This document shows, in pieces, positions 7,596 through 16,800 of a DNA stretch of 31,413 bases (position 1 is its first letter; every line of letters starts with the position of its first letter). This stretch comes from an uncultured Eubacteriales bacterium (lineage in GTDB: Bacteria > Bacillota > Clostridia > Oscillospirales > Acutalibacteraceae). The position numbers and the translations under genes are program-made. The notes beneath the pieces were generated by a model that did no database searches, had not been told where the DNA came from, and saw only the letters and a list, made by a program, of their open reading frames with translations. Location of the stretch: the NCBI GenBank assembly GCA_905198155.1, contig CAJKBQ010000030.1, positions 1 to 31,413 on the forward strand. Direction: 5' to 3'.

Positions 7596-10542
7596 TTACG
7601 CGTTCAGTTTTTTCCTGAGGAGCACCGAGCCGATCAGCATCGCAGCCGCCGCGAGCATCAGCGTCATCCACAGCATCGCCGTGCCGGTGCCGCCGGTCGC
7701 CGGAGTCGGCGTCGGGGTCGGGGTCGATTTGTAGGTGTTGGTGATCGTCAGCGTGGCCTGGTCGTACTCGGCGGTGTAACCCTCCGGCACGCCCTTTTCC
7801 TGCACGGTGTAGGTGATCGCCTTGCCGTTCAGGTACTTGTCCAGCTGCACTTCGATTTTCCATCCGTCTTTCGCCGCGAGCGTCACCGTCTTGACAGCCT
7901 GACCGTCCGCGAGGATTTCAACTTCGATGGAATCCGGGCGTTTGCCGGCCTTGTTGTCGTCGTCTTTCCACGTTTTGGTGATCGCAAGCGTCGTCTGCTC
8001 GTTGCCGTCGGACGTATTGGTGATGGTCATGCCGTCGTAGGAGACGGTGTACCCGGCCGGGACGTCTTTTTCGCGAACCGTGTAGATCAGCTCGACGCCG
8101 TTTTCGTACTTCGGCAGCGTGATGTCGGCTTTCCAGCCGTCGTCCGCGCGGAGCGTGACCGTCTTGACCGTATGATCGTTGGCCAGAATCTCGACGTCGA
8201 TCGCATCCGGGCGTTTGCCGTCGTTGTTGTTGTTGTCCGCCCACACCTTCACGAGGTTCAGCGTGGTCTGCGCGCCTTCGCCGTAGGTGTTGGTGACGGT
8301 GAGCGTCAGCTGGTCGTAGGAATCGGTGTAGCCTTCCGGCACTTTCTCTTCCAGAACGGTATAGGTGATCGGCTGGCCGTCCCGATACTTCGGCAGCTCC
8401 ACCGTGGCCGTCCAGTCGTTATCCGCGTTCAGCGTGACCATCCCGACTTTGTCGCCGTTGGCATTGATCGCAACAGAAACACTCTCCGGGCGTTTCTGCG
8501 CAGCGTCGTCGTTATCTTTCCACTTTTTGGTGATCGTGAGCACCGCTTGCTCGTCGGTGTGCGTGTTGGTGATCTCGAAGCCGCTCAGCTGGTCGTCCTT
8601 GCGGACTTCATTCACCGTGGCCGTGTAGCCGGTGGGGACGGTGATTTCTTTTACGGTATAGTCAATCAGCTGGCCGTCGCGCGCCATCGGCACGTTCTCA
8701 AACTGACCAACCCAGTTGCCCTGACCGTCGTCCTGAATCGTGATGGTCTGCACCGGTTCGCCCGCCGCGTTGCCGCTTTCATCGACTTCGTACAGGCCAA
8801 CCGTCACGCTGTCCGGACGTTTGCCGTCGTTGTTGCCATTGTCATCCCAGAATTTCTCAACCGACAGCGTATACGTCGCAGACTCGTTGAGAATCGTGTT
8901 GTTTTTGCCAGCCAGGTTCCGCGAGGACGCCACGCCATACGCCACAGACAGCGCATAACCGATCGTGTCCGCCTGATAGCCCGGCAGCGGAGTCGTTTCG
9001 CGAAGCACATAATGGTGTCCGGACGGGAGATTGTCAATCGTGACATTGCCGTTCGCATCCGAATAAACCACTTTCGACCAGTCGGAATCGTCCGGGGTCG
9101 TCAGCGTGAATTCCACGCCGCCGAGCGGATTGTTCGTCGCTTTGTCCAGTTTGGTGAACTCATAGGAACCGGCAAAGCCTTTGACGGTCGGGAGGTTAAA
9201 GTAGATATTGCCGAGCGTCGGTTTGTCATTTTCCGTAACCGTGTAGGTCATCGAAGTGGTGCCGTTGGTGGGATAGTACGTCCCCGCCGCAAAATTCTGA
9301 TCCAGCGTATCCAGTGTAATCTCGTAGCTCAGCGTATAGGTGGAGACGTTGTCAATTTCGACAGCTTTCGCTTTTTTCAGATCCCACGTCAGTGTGTTGC
9401 CCGCAAAGCTCCACGACAGGTCATTTGCATCCAGGTCATCCGTCGTCACATTGCCTCCGAACGCAATCAGCGCGCCCATCGGGTCAGTGACCACGCCAGC
9501 CTTGGCGCTCAGCTCGATCTGCGCTGCGATATCCTGGAACGTTTTGGTCAGATCTGCGAGGTTGCTGACCGCAAAGGTGGTAAATCCGCAGTAGTTCTGC
9601 AGCCATTTGTCCACTTTGATGCCGTCAAATACATCGTACGGAAACAAATGAAGAAAGTCCAACCAGTCATACTCGGTATGCCAATGGTTCAGTGCGCAGT
9701 TCTTATTTCCACTGACGGCGTTTCCATCGTGATCTGAGTTATAGCAAATGATCTCTTCATCGCCCACATACACGGCATACATATTGTAGCCCGCGTCCGT
9801 CAACGCCTTGGCCGCAGCCTCGGTTTCCGTGTGCGTTTCGTGCGTCGTATCGCTGCCATCGCCTGCACCGTCACCATAGAATGTCGGTTTCCCGTCGGTC
9901 AGCAGCACCCACGTTCAGGTTTTTGATATTGAAATCGGCTTTCAGCGCATCCAGCTGCGTTTTCGCCGAGCGGAACGCGGCGTCCATGTTGGTACCGCCG
10001 TCTGCGCTCAGTTTGTCCAAGTCCTCACACAGCTTGTCATTCGCCCTTTTCAGATCTTTCGCATCTTTCCACGTCGGATTATTCTTGACATTGCTGCCAA
10101 ACTCCACAATCGCAACTTTGCGCGTCACCGTTTCGGAAGCAAAGCTGTTGATAAACGCCTGCGCCGCTTTTTTCGCTTCTTTCAGGCGCGGACCTTTCAT
10201 GCTGCCGGACGTGTCAATCATAAGCACAACCGCGGCATCTTCGGAAGTCGTAACCGATTCAAACTTCGTTTTCGTGGTAACATTCAGCGTAATCCGGAAC
10301 ATATTTTCCTTTTCCGCAATCTGCTCAATGGTCTTGTCCACCGTAACCAGCCCGTCCGCAGACGTGTTGGCCGTAGTCGAGCCACCGGCCGCCGGTGCAC
10401 CGGTTGCCGGATCCACCATCCGGTGGCTGCCGACCTGCTCCGTCGCATTTGTATCCGCGGCGAAAACCATGGACGGCATCGTCGTTACCAGCATTGCAAT
10501 TGCCAGAATCACGGCAAGCAATGCGCTGCACTTTTTCTTCAT
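7596..10542 (-). pseudogene. VWA and Cna_B-repeat surface adhesin, interrupted by a one-base frameshift
   Basis: A large secreted, probably cell-wall-linked adhesin or pilin-like protein, about 980 residues if read through. The N-terminal frame (10542 to about 9909) has a signal peptide (MKKKCSALLAVILAIAMLV...FAA) and a von Willebrand A domain with the MIDTSGSM MIDAS motif and a later GGTN. The second frame (about 9908-7596) opens exactly with the next VWA strand, LLTDGKPT, so the two are one gene split at GTGGGTG (plus-strand CCC 9908-9910); one G fewer would restore NVVLLTDG. After VWA comes a SpaA-like prealbumin domain (about 9175-8930), four Cna_B repeats, a Thr-Pro linker and a tail PATGG + hydrophobic helix + RKK. 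The break may be a sequencing error, a real null allele or slippage-based variation. The start has AAAGGAG upstream and a strong promoter. No sortase is in the window. Confidence 0.85.
7725..8870 (-). repeat. Four Cna_B (isopeptide-type) domain repeats in the adhesin
   Basis: Four consecutive units of about 90-105 residues (approximately 8870-8545, 8545-8265, 8265-7990, 7990-7725). Each starts with a K-W or K-V-W strand followed by DNN/DDN...KRPDS, then YTV-E and finally ITNT or VTNT. The Lys in the first strand, Glu in YTVxE and Asn in TNT are in the positions used for intramolecular isopeptide bonds in this fold. The last two units are the most alike. Confidence 0.85.
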
Positions 10543-10634
10543 AACCCGAAAGCTCCTTTCACTGAACGGACCAATCTAAATTCCCCGCCGGCACACCCGC
10601 GCGCCGCCGAGCCTTCTCCGCTCACTTTACTTTT

Positions 10635-10663
10635 ATTATAACGGCTTTTCAAGCGCTTGTCAA
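10635..10663 (-). promoter_or_regulatory. Consensus promoter of the adhesin gene
   Basis: Minus-strand TTGACA (10663-10658), exactly 17 bases, then TATAAT (10640-10635): a full match to the sigma-70/SigA consensus. The 5' leader is about 85 bases. A fully consensus promoter in front of a frameshifted gene suggests the break is recent or not real. Confidence 0.9.
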
Positions 10664-10765
10664 GTAAAATCCTGCACGTTTTTGAATATTTTTCGCATTA
10701 GAAATGAAATTATATTCAATTTTATATCCGAAATTGTCCATTTGACTGTATTTCGACAAAAAAGA

Positions 10766-10794
10766 TTGATTTTTTGCCGAAATTGTGATATGCT
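10766..10794 (+). promoter_or_regulatory. Probable promoter of the PfkB-family kinase gene
   Basis: TTGATT (10766-10771), a 17-base spacer and TATGCT (10789-10794), about 30 bases before the kinase ATG. Each hexamer matches consensus at four of six positions. Confidence 0.5.
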
Positions 10795-10827
10795 ATACCC
10801 ATCCACAACAAAACGGAGGCGTTCGCC

Positions 10828-11769
10828 ATGCACATCCGCACCCTGACCTTGAACCCGGCATTCGATCTGCACTATCGAATGGAGTCGCTCCGCGTCGGGC
10901 ACGAAAACTATGCGCAGTCCGTCACGCGCGACGCGGGCGGCAAAGGCATCAACACCGCGCGGGCGCTGACCGTCAACGGCGTGAAATGCACGGCGTTCGC
11001 CGTCCTGGGGCGCGACAACGCCGCCGAATTTGAACAAATGCTGTGCGCCGACCGGCTGCCCTACCGCGCGGTCTACGTCCCCGGCGCGATCCGTGAAAAT
11101 ATGACCATCCACCCCGCCAGCGGCCCGGAAACGCGCATCAGCCTCGACCAATTTTCCGTTCCGCCCGACACGCTGGACCAGCTGCGCACCCGGCTGCGCC
11201 CGGCCGCAGACGACTGCGCGCTGGCGGTTGGCGGCCGCATCCCGCGCGGGCTGACTGCGGACTGCGTGATCGAATTTCTGACGGAGCTGACGCGGCTCGG
11301 TACGCGGCTGGTACTGGATTCCAATTCGATGACGGCCGACGATTTGCGGCGCGTGCATCCGATGCTCATCAAGCCCAACGAAAGCGAACTGGCCGCGCTC
11401 TGCCGCGATCTGGACGCCGACCCGGGCAATCCGGCCGAATGCGCCGTGCGGATGGCGCGCGAAGGGCTGGCGGAGCAGGTGCTGGTCACGCTGGGCGCCG
11501 ACGGTGCGTGGTACAGCGACGGCGCCCGGCTGCTTCATGTCGCCGCGCCGGAAATTTGTCCCGCATCCACCATCGGTGCGGGCGACAGCGTGATCGCCGG
11601 ATTCCTGGCCGCGTGGACGCTGTCCGCGCCCATCGAGGAAGCTTTGCGCACCGCGATCTCGTGGGGTACTGCCGCTTGCCTGACGCCGGGGACGCTGCCG
11701 CCGATTCCTGCGCAGATTCAGGCGCTGCGCCCGCACATCCGCGTGGCGGAATATCCGGCATCGCGCTGA
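10828..11769 (+). CDS. PfkB-family sugar-phosphate kinase (1-phosphofructokinase/LacC-like)
   Basis: ATP-dependent kinase of 313 residues in the ribokinase (PfkB) family. It starts MHIRTLTLNPAFDLHY, characteristic of the 1-phosphofructokinase/tagatose-6-phosphate kinase branch (TLNPAID). It has the GGKGINTARAL substrate-binding segment and IKPNESEL. Near the C-terminus, STIGAGDSVIAGF holds the anion hole and the catalytic Asp of GAGDS. Typical partners (PTS EII, fruR or a sugar aldolase) are not next to it, so whether the substrate is fructose-1-phosphate, tagatose-6-phosphate or fructose-6-phosphate is open. The start ATG has ACGGAGG eight bases upstream. It appears to be a single-gene unit; no clear terminator follows, and the downstream 1.2 kb is repeat DNA. 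Confidence 0.85.
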   Translation: MHIRTLTLNPAFDLHYRMESLRVGHENYAQSVTRDAGGKGINTARALTVNGVKCTAFAVLGRDNAAEFEQMLCADRLPYRAVYVPGAIRENMTIHPASGPETRISLDQFSVPPDTLDQLRTRLRPAADDCALAVGGRIPRGLTADCVIEFLTELTRLGTRLVLDSNSMTADDLRRVHPMLIKPNESELAALCRDLDADPGNPAECAVRMAREGLAEQVLVTLGADGAWYSDGARLLHVAAPEICPASTIGAGDSVIAGFLAAWTLSAPIEEALRTAISWGTAACLTPGTLPPIPAQIQALRPHIRVAEYPASR

Positions 11770-11856
11770 TCGTGGGAATTGTGAGAATTATTGTAAGTTT
11801 GCGCATTGTCCTATTGGTGCCGAATGGGGCTTGGCGCACGGGTGGAGTTGGCGTTC

Positions 11857-12935
11857 CCTGATTTTCCCGTATATGCATTGTGAAATGATGGTTCGACGGG
11901 AATAATTGGTGAATACTCATGAATTCCAATTATTGGATTTTCTGGCGTCGCACATTCTCTGCACCAGTGACGCCCAATAATCGCCATTTCGAGTCGTCCA
12001 ACTGTGAAGGTGGAATATTATGGTGTAGAATGCCGCCACGGGCAGGTGGCAAAATTGGGCGTTTTTGGCTTTCCCTATGTATGCACATCAAAGGAATAAA
12101 TAATTATAAATTCTAATGATTGGAAGTTGTCCAGGCGTCGCACATTCCCCGCACCGGTGATGTCCAATGATTGCCATTTCGAGCCACCCAACCGTGAGGC
12201 CGGAAAATGGCGGGCGGCACGCGGCGAAACTTCAATTATCTCCAAAGCTCAAAATCGCGCAAACCGCTGCAAAATCGCACATTTTCGCATTTTTTCGTGC
12301 ATTTTTAGTCCGGCGGAAAACCGGGCGGAAAATGCATGGTTTTGCGGCGGTTTTGCTGGGTTTTCGCGAAAAATGTGCGGTTTTGGGCGTTATGCAGCGG
12401 TACCGGATGCCATCGGGGAACATGGGCGAGATTGAAAATCCCTGTTTTTCCCGTGCGTGCATCGTGAAATGGCGGGTCGCCGGGAACAATTGGCGGATGC
12501 CCGAAAATTCCAATTATCGGATTTTTCCAGGTGCCTCACGGCGCCGGTGCCGAGAATGCCCGATAATTCCCATTTCGAACCGTTCGGCCGTGAGGCCGGA
12601 AAATGGCGGGCGGCACGCGGCGAAACTTCAATTATTCCCAAAACTCAAAATCGCGCAAATCACTGCAAAATCGCACATTTTCGCATTTTTTCGTGCATTT
12701 TTGGTCCGGCGGAAAACCGGGCGGAAAATGCACGGATTTGCGGCGGTTTTGATGGGTTTTCGCGGAAAATATGCGGTTTTGGGCGTTATGCAGCGGTACC
12801 GAATGCCATCTGGGAACATGGGCGAGATTGAAAATTCCTGTTTTTCCTGTGCGTGCATCGTGAAACAGCCGCGCACAGCGAAACCCTAATCTTTCCAAAA
12901 CTCAAAAATCACACAAATCGTGCTTTTTTCGCGCA
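11857..12935. repeat. Degenerate ~390-bp tandem noncoding repeat array (about four units)
   Basis: The 1.2-kb gap between the kinase and rlmB has no credible gene. It is filled by repeats whose units begin near CCTGTTTTTCCCGTGCGTGCA: unit 1 about 11857-12060 (degenerate, internally shortened), unit 2 about 12060-12440, unit 3 12441-12836 (396 bp), unit 4 12837-12935 (internal part deleted). Units 2 and 3 are more than 90% identical over their last ~255 bp (12186-12440 and 12583-12836). Open frames of up to 240 codons across units 2-3 are not believable: they lack good ribosome binding sites, are open in several frames on both strands, and most differences between units change the amino acid. 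Unit 4 abuts the rlmB promoter. Confidence 0.85.
12264..12400. repeat. Long inverted repeat within repeat unit 2
   Basis: Nested complementary arms: CCGCTGCA (12264-12271) with TGCAGCGG (12393-12400); CGCACATTTTCGC (12276-12288) with GCGAAAAATGTGCG (12366-12379, one extra A); TGCATTTT (12298-12305) with AAAATGCA (12329-12336); CCGG pairs at the tip. A transcript of either strand could fold into one long hairpin of about 137 nt. The equivalent arms in unit 3 are partly eroded. Confidence 0.7.
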
Positions 12936-12942
12936 AATCACT

Positions 12943-12970
12943 TTGTTTTCCGCCCGATTTGTGATATACT
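12943..12970 (+). promoter_or_regulatory. Possible promoter of the rlmB operon
   Basis: TTGTTT (12943-12948), 16 bases, TATACT (12965-12970), about 50 bases before the rlmB ATG. The -10 is good and the -35 weak. Confidence 0.42.
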
Positions 12971-13018
12971 GATAAAATACGGACTGAATTTTTGCATCCG
13001 AGAGGGAGACCTATCATA

Positions 13019-13831
13019 ATGAAAGAAAATAACGGAAAATCGAAAGAATTTCAACGAAAACCGGCAATTCGCGACGATGAAGCGCGGCGCGAGGGGCTGA
13101 TTATCGGCCGCAACGCCGTGATGGAGGCGCTGCGCTCCGGCCGCGCGATCGACAGCATCTACATCGCCAAAGGCGAACACACTGGGTCGCTGACGGCCAT
13201 CGTCGCGAAAGCGCACGACCTGGAAATCCCTGTAAAGGAAACAGATGGGCGCAAACTGGACGCAATGTGCGGCGGCGCAGTGCATCAGGGCATTGCAGCG
13301 GCGGCGGCCGTGAAGGCCTATGCCGAGCTGGACGACCTGTTCCGCGCGGCGGAAAACCGCGGCGAATCGCCATTTTTCATCCTCGCGGACGAAGTGGAGG
13401 ACCCGCACAACCTCGGCGCGCTGATCCGGTCGGCCGAAGCCGTCGGCGCGCACGGCATCATCATCCCGAAGCGGCGCGCGGTGGGGCTGACGTATGCCGT
13501 CGGCAAGGCGTCGGCCGGGGCAGTGGAGTATCTGCCGGTCGCGCGCGTGTCCAATTTGGCGGCGGCAATCGATGAATTGAAAGCGCGCGGCGTGTGGGTG
13601 TACGCGGCCGACATGGACGGCGAACCGTGGTGCCAGGCGGATTTGCGCGGCGCAATCGCGCTGGTGGTCGGCGGCGAAAATCACGGCGTCGGGCGATTGG
13701 TGCGCGAAAAATGCGACGGCGTGCTGTCGCTGCCGATGCGCGGCCACGTCAATTCGCTGAACGCCTCGGTCGCCGGTGCCATTCTGATGTACGAAGTCGC
13801 GCGGCAGCGGCTGAATCTGCGGGCGCGCTGA
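13019..13831 (+). CDS. rlmB: 23S rRNA (guanosine-2'-O-)-methyltransferase, TrmH/RlmB family
   Basis: SPOUT-class RNA 2'-O-methyltransferase of 270 residues. An N-terminal SpoU substrate-binding domain (EGLIIGRNAVMEALRSG, then VHQGIAA) is followed by the knotted catalytic domain. That domain contains motif 1 DPHNLGALIRSAEAVGAHG, motif 2 IALVVGGENHGV and motif 3 LPMRGHVNSLNASVAGAI. These are the AdoMet-binding and knot motifs, with the catalytic Arg in ALIRSAE. RlmB methylates G2251 in E. coli 23S rRNA; close paralogues in Bacillota (YacO/TrmH) act on related sites, so the exact target is inferred. The start ATG 13019 follows GAGGGAG at good spacing; a TTG at 12992 gives only nine extra residues ahead of that site. 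The next gene begins 33 bases downstream and is probably co-transcribed. Confidence 0.88.
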   Translation: MKENNGKSKEFQRKPAIRDDEARREGLIIGRNAVMEALRSGRAIDSIYIAKGEHTGSLTAIVAKAHDLEIPVKETDGRKLDAMCGGAVHQGIAAAAAVKAYAELDDLFRAAENRGESPFFILADEVEDPHNLGALIRSAEAVGAHGIIIPKRRAVGLTYAVGKASAGAVEYLPVARVSNLAAAIDELKARGVWVYAADMDGEPWCQADLRGAIALVVGGENHGVGRLVREKCDGVLSLPMRGHVNSLNASVAGAILMYEVARQRLNLRAR

Positions 13832-13864
13832 GCGCCCGAAACGGCTTTGAAAGGAGGAGCCTGC

Positions 13865-16800
13865 ATGGGAGATTCTGAGAATCGCCGCACCGACGACGAA
13901 CTGCCGTCGCTGATGCGGCAGCCGATTTCCGCGCGGTCGGAATTCGCTTATTTGTTTCGCGAAACGGATGATGAGGCGGACGTATACGATTACGTCGCCG
14001 AGCAGGTTCAGGCGCACCGCGACGGGGAATTGCCCGACGCGGACGATGTGCCGCGCCCGGCAGACAATCCGCCGCCGGAACCGCCGCAAGCGCTGGAAAC
14101 CATTTTGCGCGATATTTCCATCGGCGAATCCGATGCGGATGATGCGCCGATTGTGACGGAACAGATTTTGACGTCCGGCACGCATTTTGCGCCGCGCAGC
14201 GGTCGGCTGTCGATGCTTTTTGCGTGGCTCCGGACGAAATTTGCGGCGCGGAAGGCGGCGGATGATGCGCAGGCGGATGATGGGGAATTGGATGATTTGG
14301 GGAAATTAGATGGAGATTCCGATTTGAGGGATGCTGCTGGGGGGACTGCGGAAAATTTGGAAGCGCCGGACAACGATGATACGTCGGCGGGAACGGATGA
14401 AGCTGAGGGGAATGCCGCCCCGGTGGATGCTGTCGGATCGGAAAATTTGGAGAGTTTGAGCGGAAATCCCGTTTCGGCGGGGGCGGAAAAACCGGTTACG
14501 GGGGATTCCGTCGGGCTGGAGGATTCGAGAGAAAGTGCCGCTCTGACGGGCGCTGGCGATCCGGAAAATTCGAAGAAATTGGGCGAACCGGGAACAGAAA
14601 ATGCGGTCGAACCGGAGGGTTCGGATGGGGATTCTGCTCCGGCGGATTCTGCTGCGCCGGAAAATCCGGAAGCGCCGGACAACGATGATACGTCGGCGGG
14701 AACGGAAGAAGCTGAGGGGAACGCCGCCCCGGTGGATGCTGTCGGATCGGAAAATTTGGAGAGTTTGAGCGGAAATCCCGTTTCGGCGGGGGCGGAAAAA
14801 CCGGTTACGGGGGATTCCGTCGGGCTGGAGGATTCGAGAGAAAGTGCCGCTCTGACGGGCGCTGGCGATCCGGAAAATTCGAAGAAATTGGGCGAACCGG
14901 GAACAGAAAATGCGGTCGAACCGGAGGGTTCGGATGGGGATTCTGCTCCGGCGGATTCTGCTGCGCCGGAAAATCCGGTGGAATTGAGCGAGTGTTCCGT
15001 TTCGGCGAATTCGAGCAAACCGAACACGGATAGTCCGGATAAACCGGATGAAAACGCTGCGCCGATAGATACGGAAAAATTGGATGAATTGGGTAAAGAT
15101 AGTGTATCTGTGGGGGCGGAAGATTCGGGTGAACCGGGACCGGAAAATCCGGACAAATCGAACGAAAATTCTGCGGCGGAGGGTTCAAATAATCCGGCGG
15201 AAAACGCAGCGCCAACGGATTCGGACGATTCCGCAGCGGAAAATCCGGAAGCGCCGCCCCACATCCCAATTCAGGTACATATCCCCGCAGAATTGTACCA
15301 AATGGCCGTGGAAGCAGCCGTCTCCCCCACCCCGCAGTTGACGCCCGAAGCGCCGGTTCGCGCTGTGTATGCGAAAATTGCGCAGCCAATCCGCCGCCGA
15401 AAAAAAAAGGAAGCATTTGTCCGCAAGCTGCACCTCAGCGCCATGCTGATTAAGGAAAGCGCCGTCCAGATGGAGACTGTTGCCGCGCGGCGCGCCCGGA
15501 AAACCGGGGCATCGCTGCGCGAAAAACTGCGGCGGCTCGCTGCGTCGCTGACGCCCGGCGCCATCCGCAGCCGCGCACGCACCATGACCGAACATCCGCT
15601 CGTGCAATATCAGCCGCGTGCACTGCACGCCCAGGCCATTTATGCGCTGACCGCGGGCGGACTGCTGCTGGCGCTGCGGGCGTTGATTCACTTTGACGCG
15701 ATCCCGGCGCTGACGCCGGCCGCATACCCCATTCGGTATGCGCTGATTCAGGCGGGACTGCTTGCAGCGGGCGTTTTGGCTGCCAACCGCACGGTGTTCG
15801 GCGGCATCCACGCCATGTTCCGCCGCAGTCCGTACGGCGGCGCCGACGGAATCACCGGGATTTTGATGCTGGTGTGCACCGCCCAAAGCATTTGGACGAT
15901 CTTCCGTCCGGCGGCGCTGCAATCGGGACACGTCGCCCTGTACGGCGCGGCCGCATTGCTGACGCTGGGGTGCAACGCGCTGGGCAAGCGCACCGTATGC
16001 ACCCGAATCGACTGGGCGCGCGCCGCCGCGGCGGAAAAAACGGCGGAAACCGTCTGCCTGCTGGACGAGGACACGCCCTTGCAGGAGCTGGCGGATCACC
16101 ACGCGCCGGATCGCCTGACCGTCTGCACGGCAGCGGGCGCGGATGAAGCGGCGCTGGCCGAAAACACAGCCGTCCCGGACGGCAGTCAGCAGCTGATCGG
16201 CCGGTTGAGCTTCGCGCTGCTGGCCGGATGCATCGCCATCGCGGCGGCGTGCGCCATCGTCACCCGGTCGGCGGACAGTGCATGGGCGGCGCTGGCGGCC
16301 GCGCTGTGCGTGTGCGCGCCGACGAGCGCCGGGCTGGCGATGAACGGGCCGCTGCTGCGGGCATCGCGCCGGATGCGGCCGGACGGTGCGGTCGCCGGGT
16401 GGAGCACCGTCAGTCTGCTGGGCGAAACCGGCCGGCTGGTGGTGCAGGACAGCGCGCTGTTCCCCGGCGAAACGCTGGTGCTGCGCCGCGTCCGCACGCT
16501 GCTGGACAGCCGCATCGACAGCGCCATTCTGGACGCTGCCGCCGTGCTGCACGAATTCGGCGGCCCGATGGGCACGATGTTCGACCGCATTCTGCGCGGC
16601 GACAGCACCGTGCTCCCGGCGGCGGAGCAAGTGCGCGCGGAACCGGACGGCGGCGTCACCGGATGGGTCAACGGCCGCCGGGTGGTCATCGGCACCGGCG
16701 AAACGCTGCGGAAGTACGGCATCGCGCCCCCGTCGCGCGACTACGAAACCAAAAATTGCCCGCCGGATATGCGGTTCGCGTACCTGGCGGTGGCCGGGGA

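Noticed and set aside
12167..12889. 240-codon open frame with two internal ~133-residue repeats, plus overlapping frames on both strands
   Set aside because: The frame is open because of the noncoding repeat's composition; several other frames are equally open, no ribosome binding site fits, and most differences between copies change the amino acid.
14008..15264. 418-codon minus-strand frame rich in Ser/Pro/Gly opposite the acidic repeats
   Set aside because: Mirror of the low-complexity plus-strand coding region; it has no start signals of its own.
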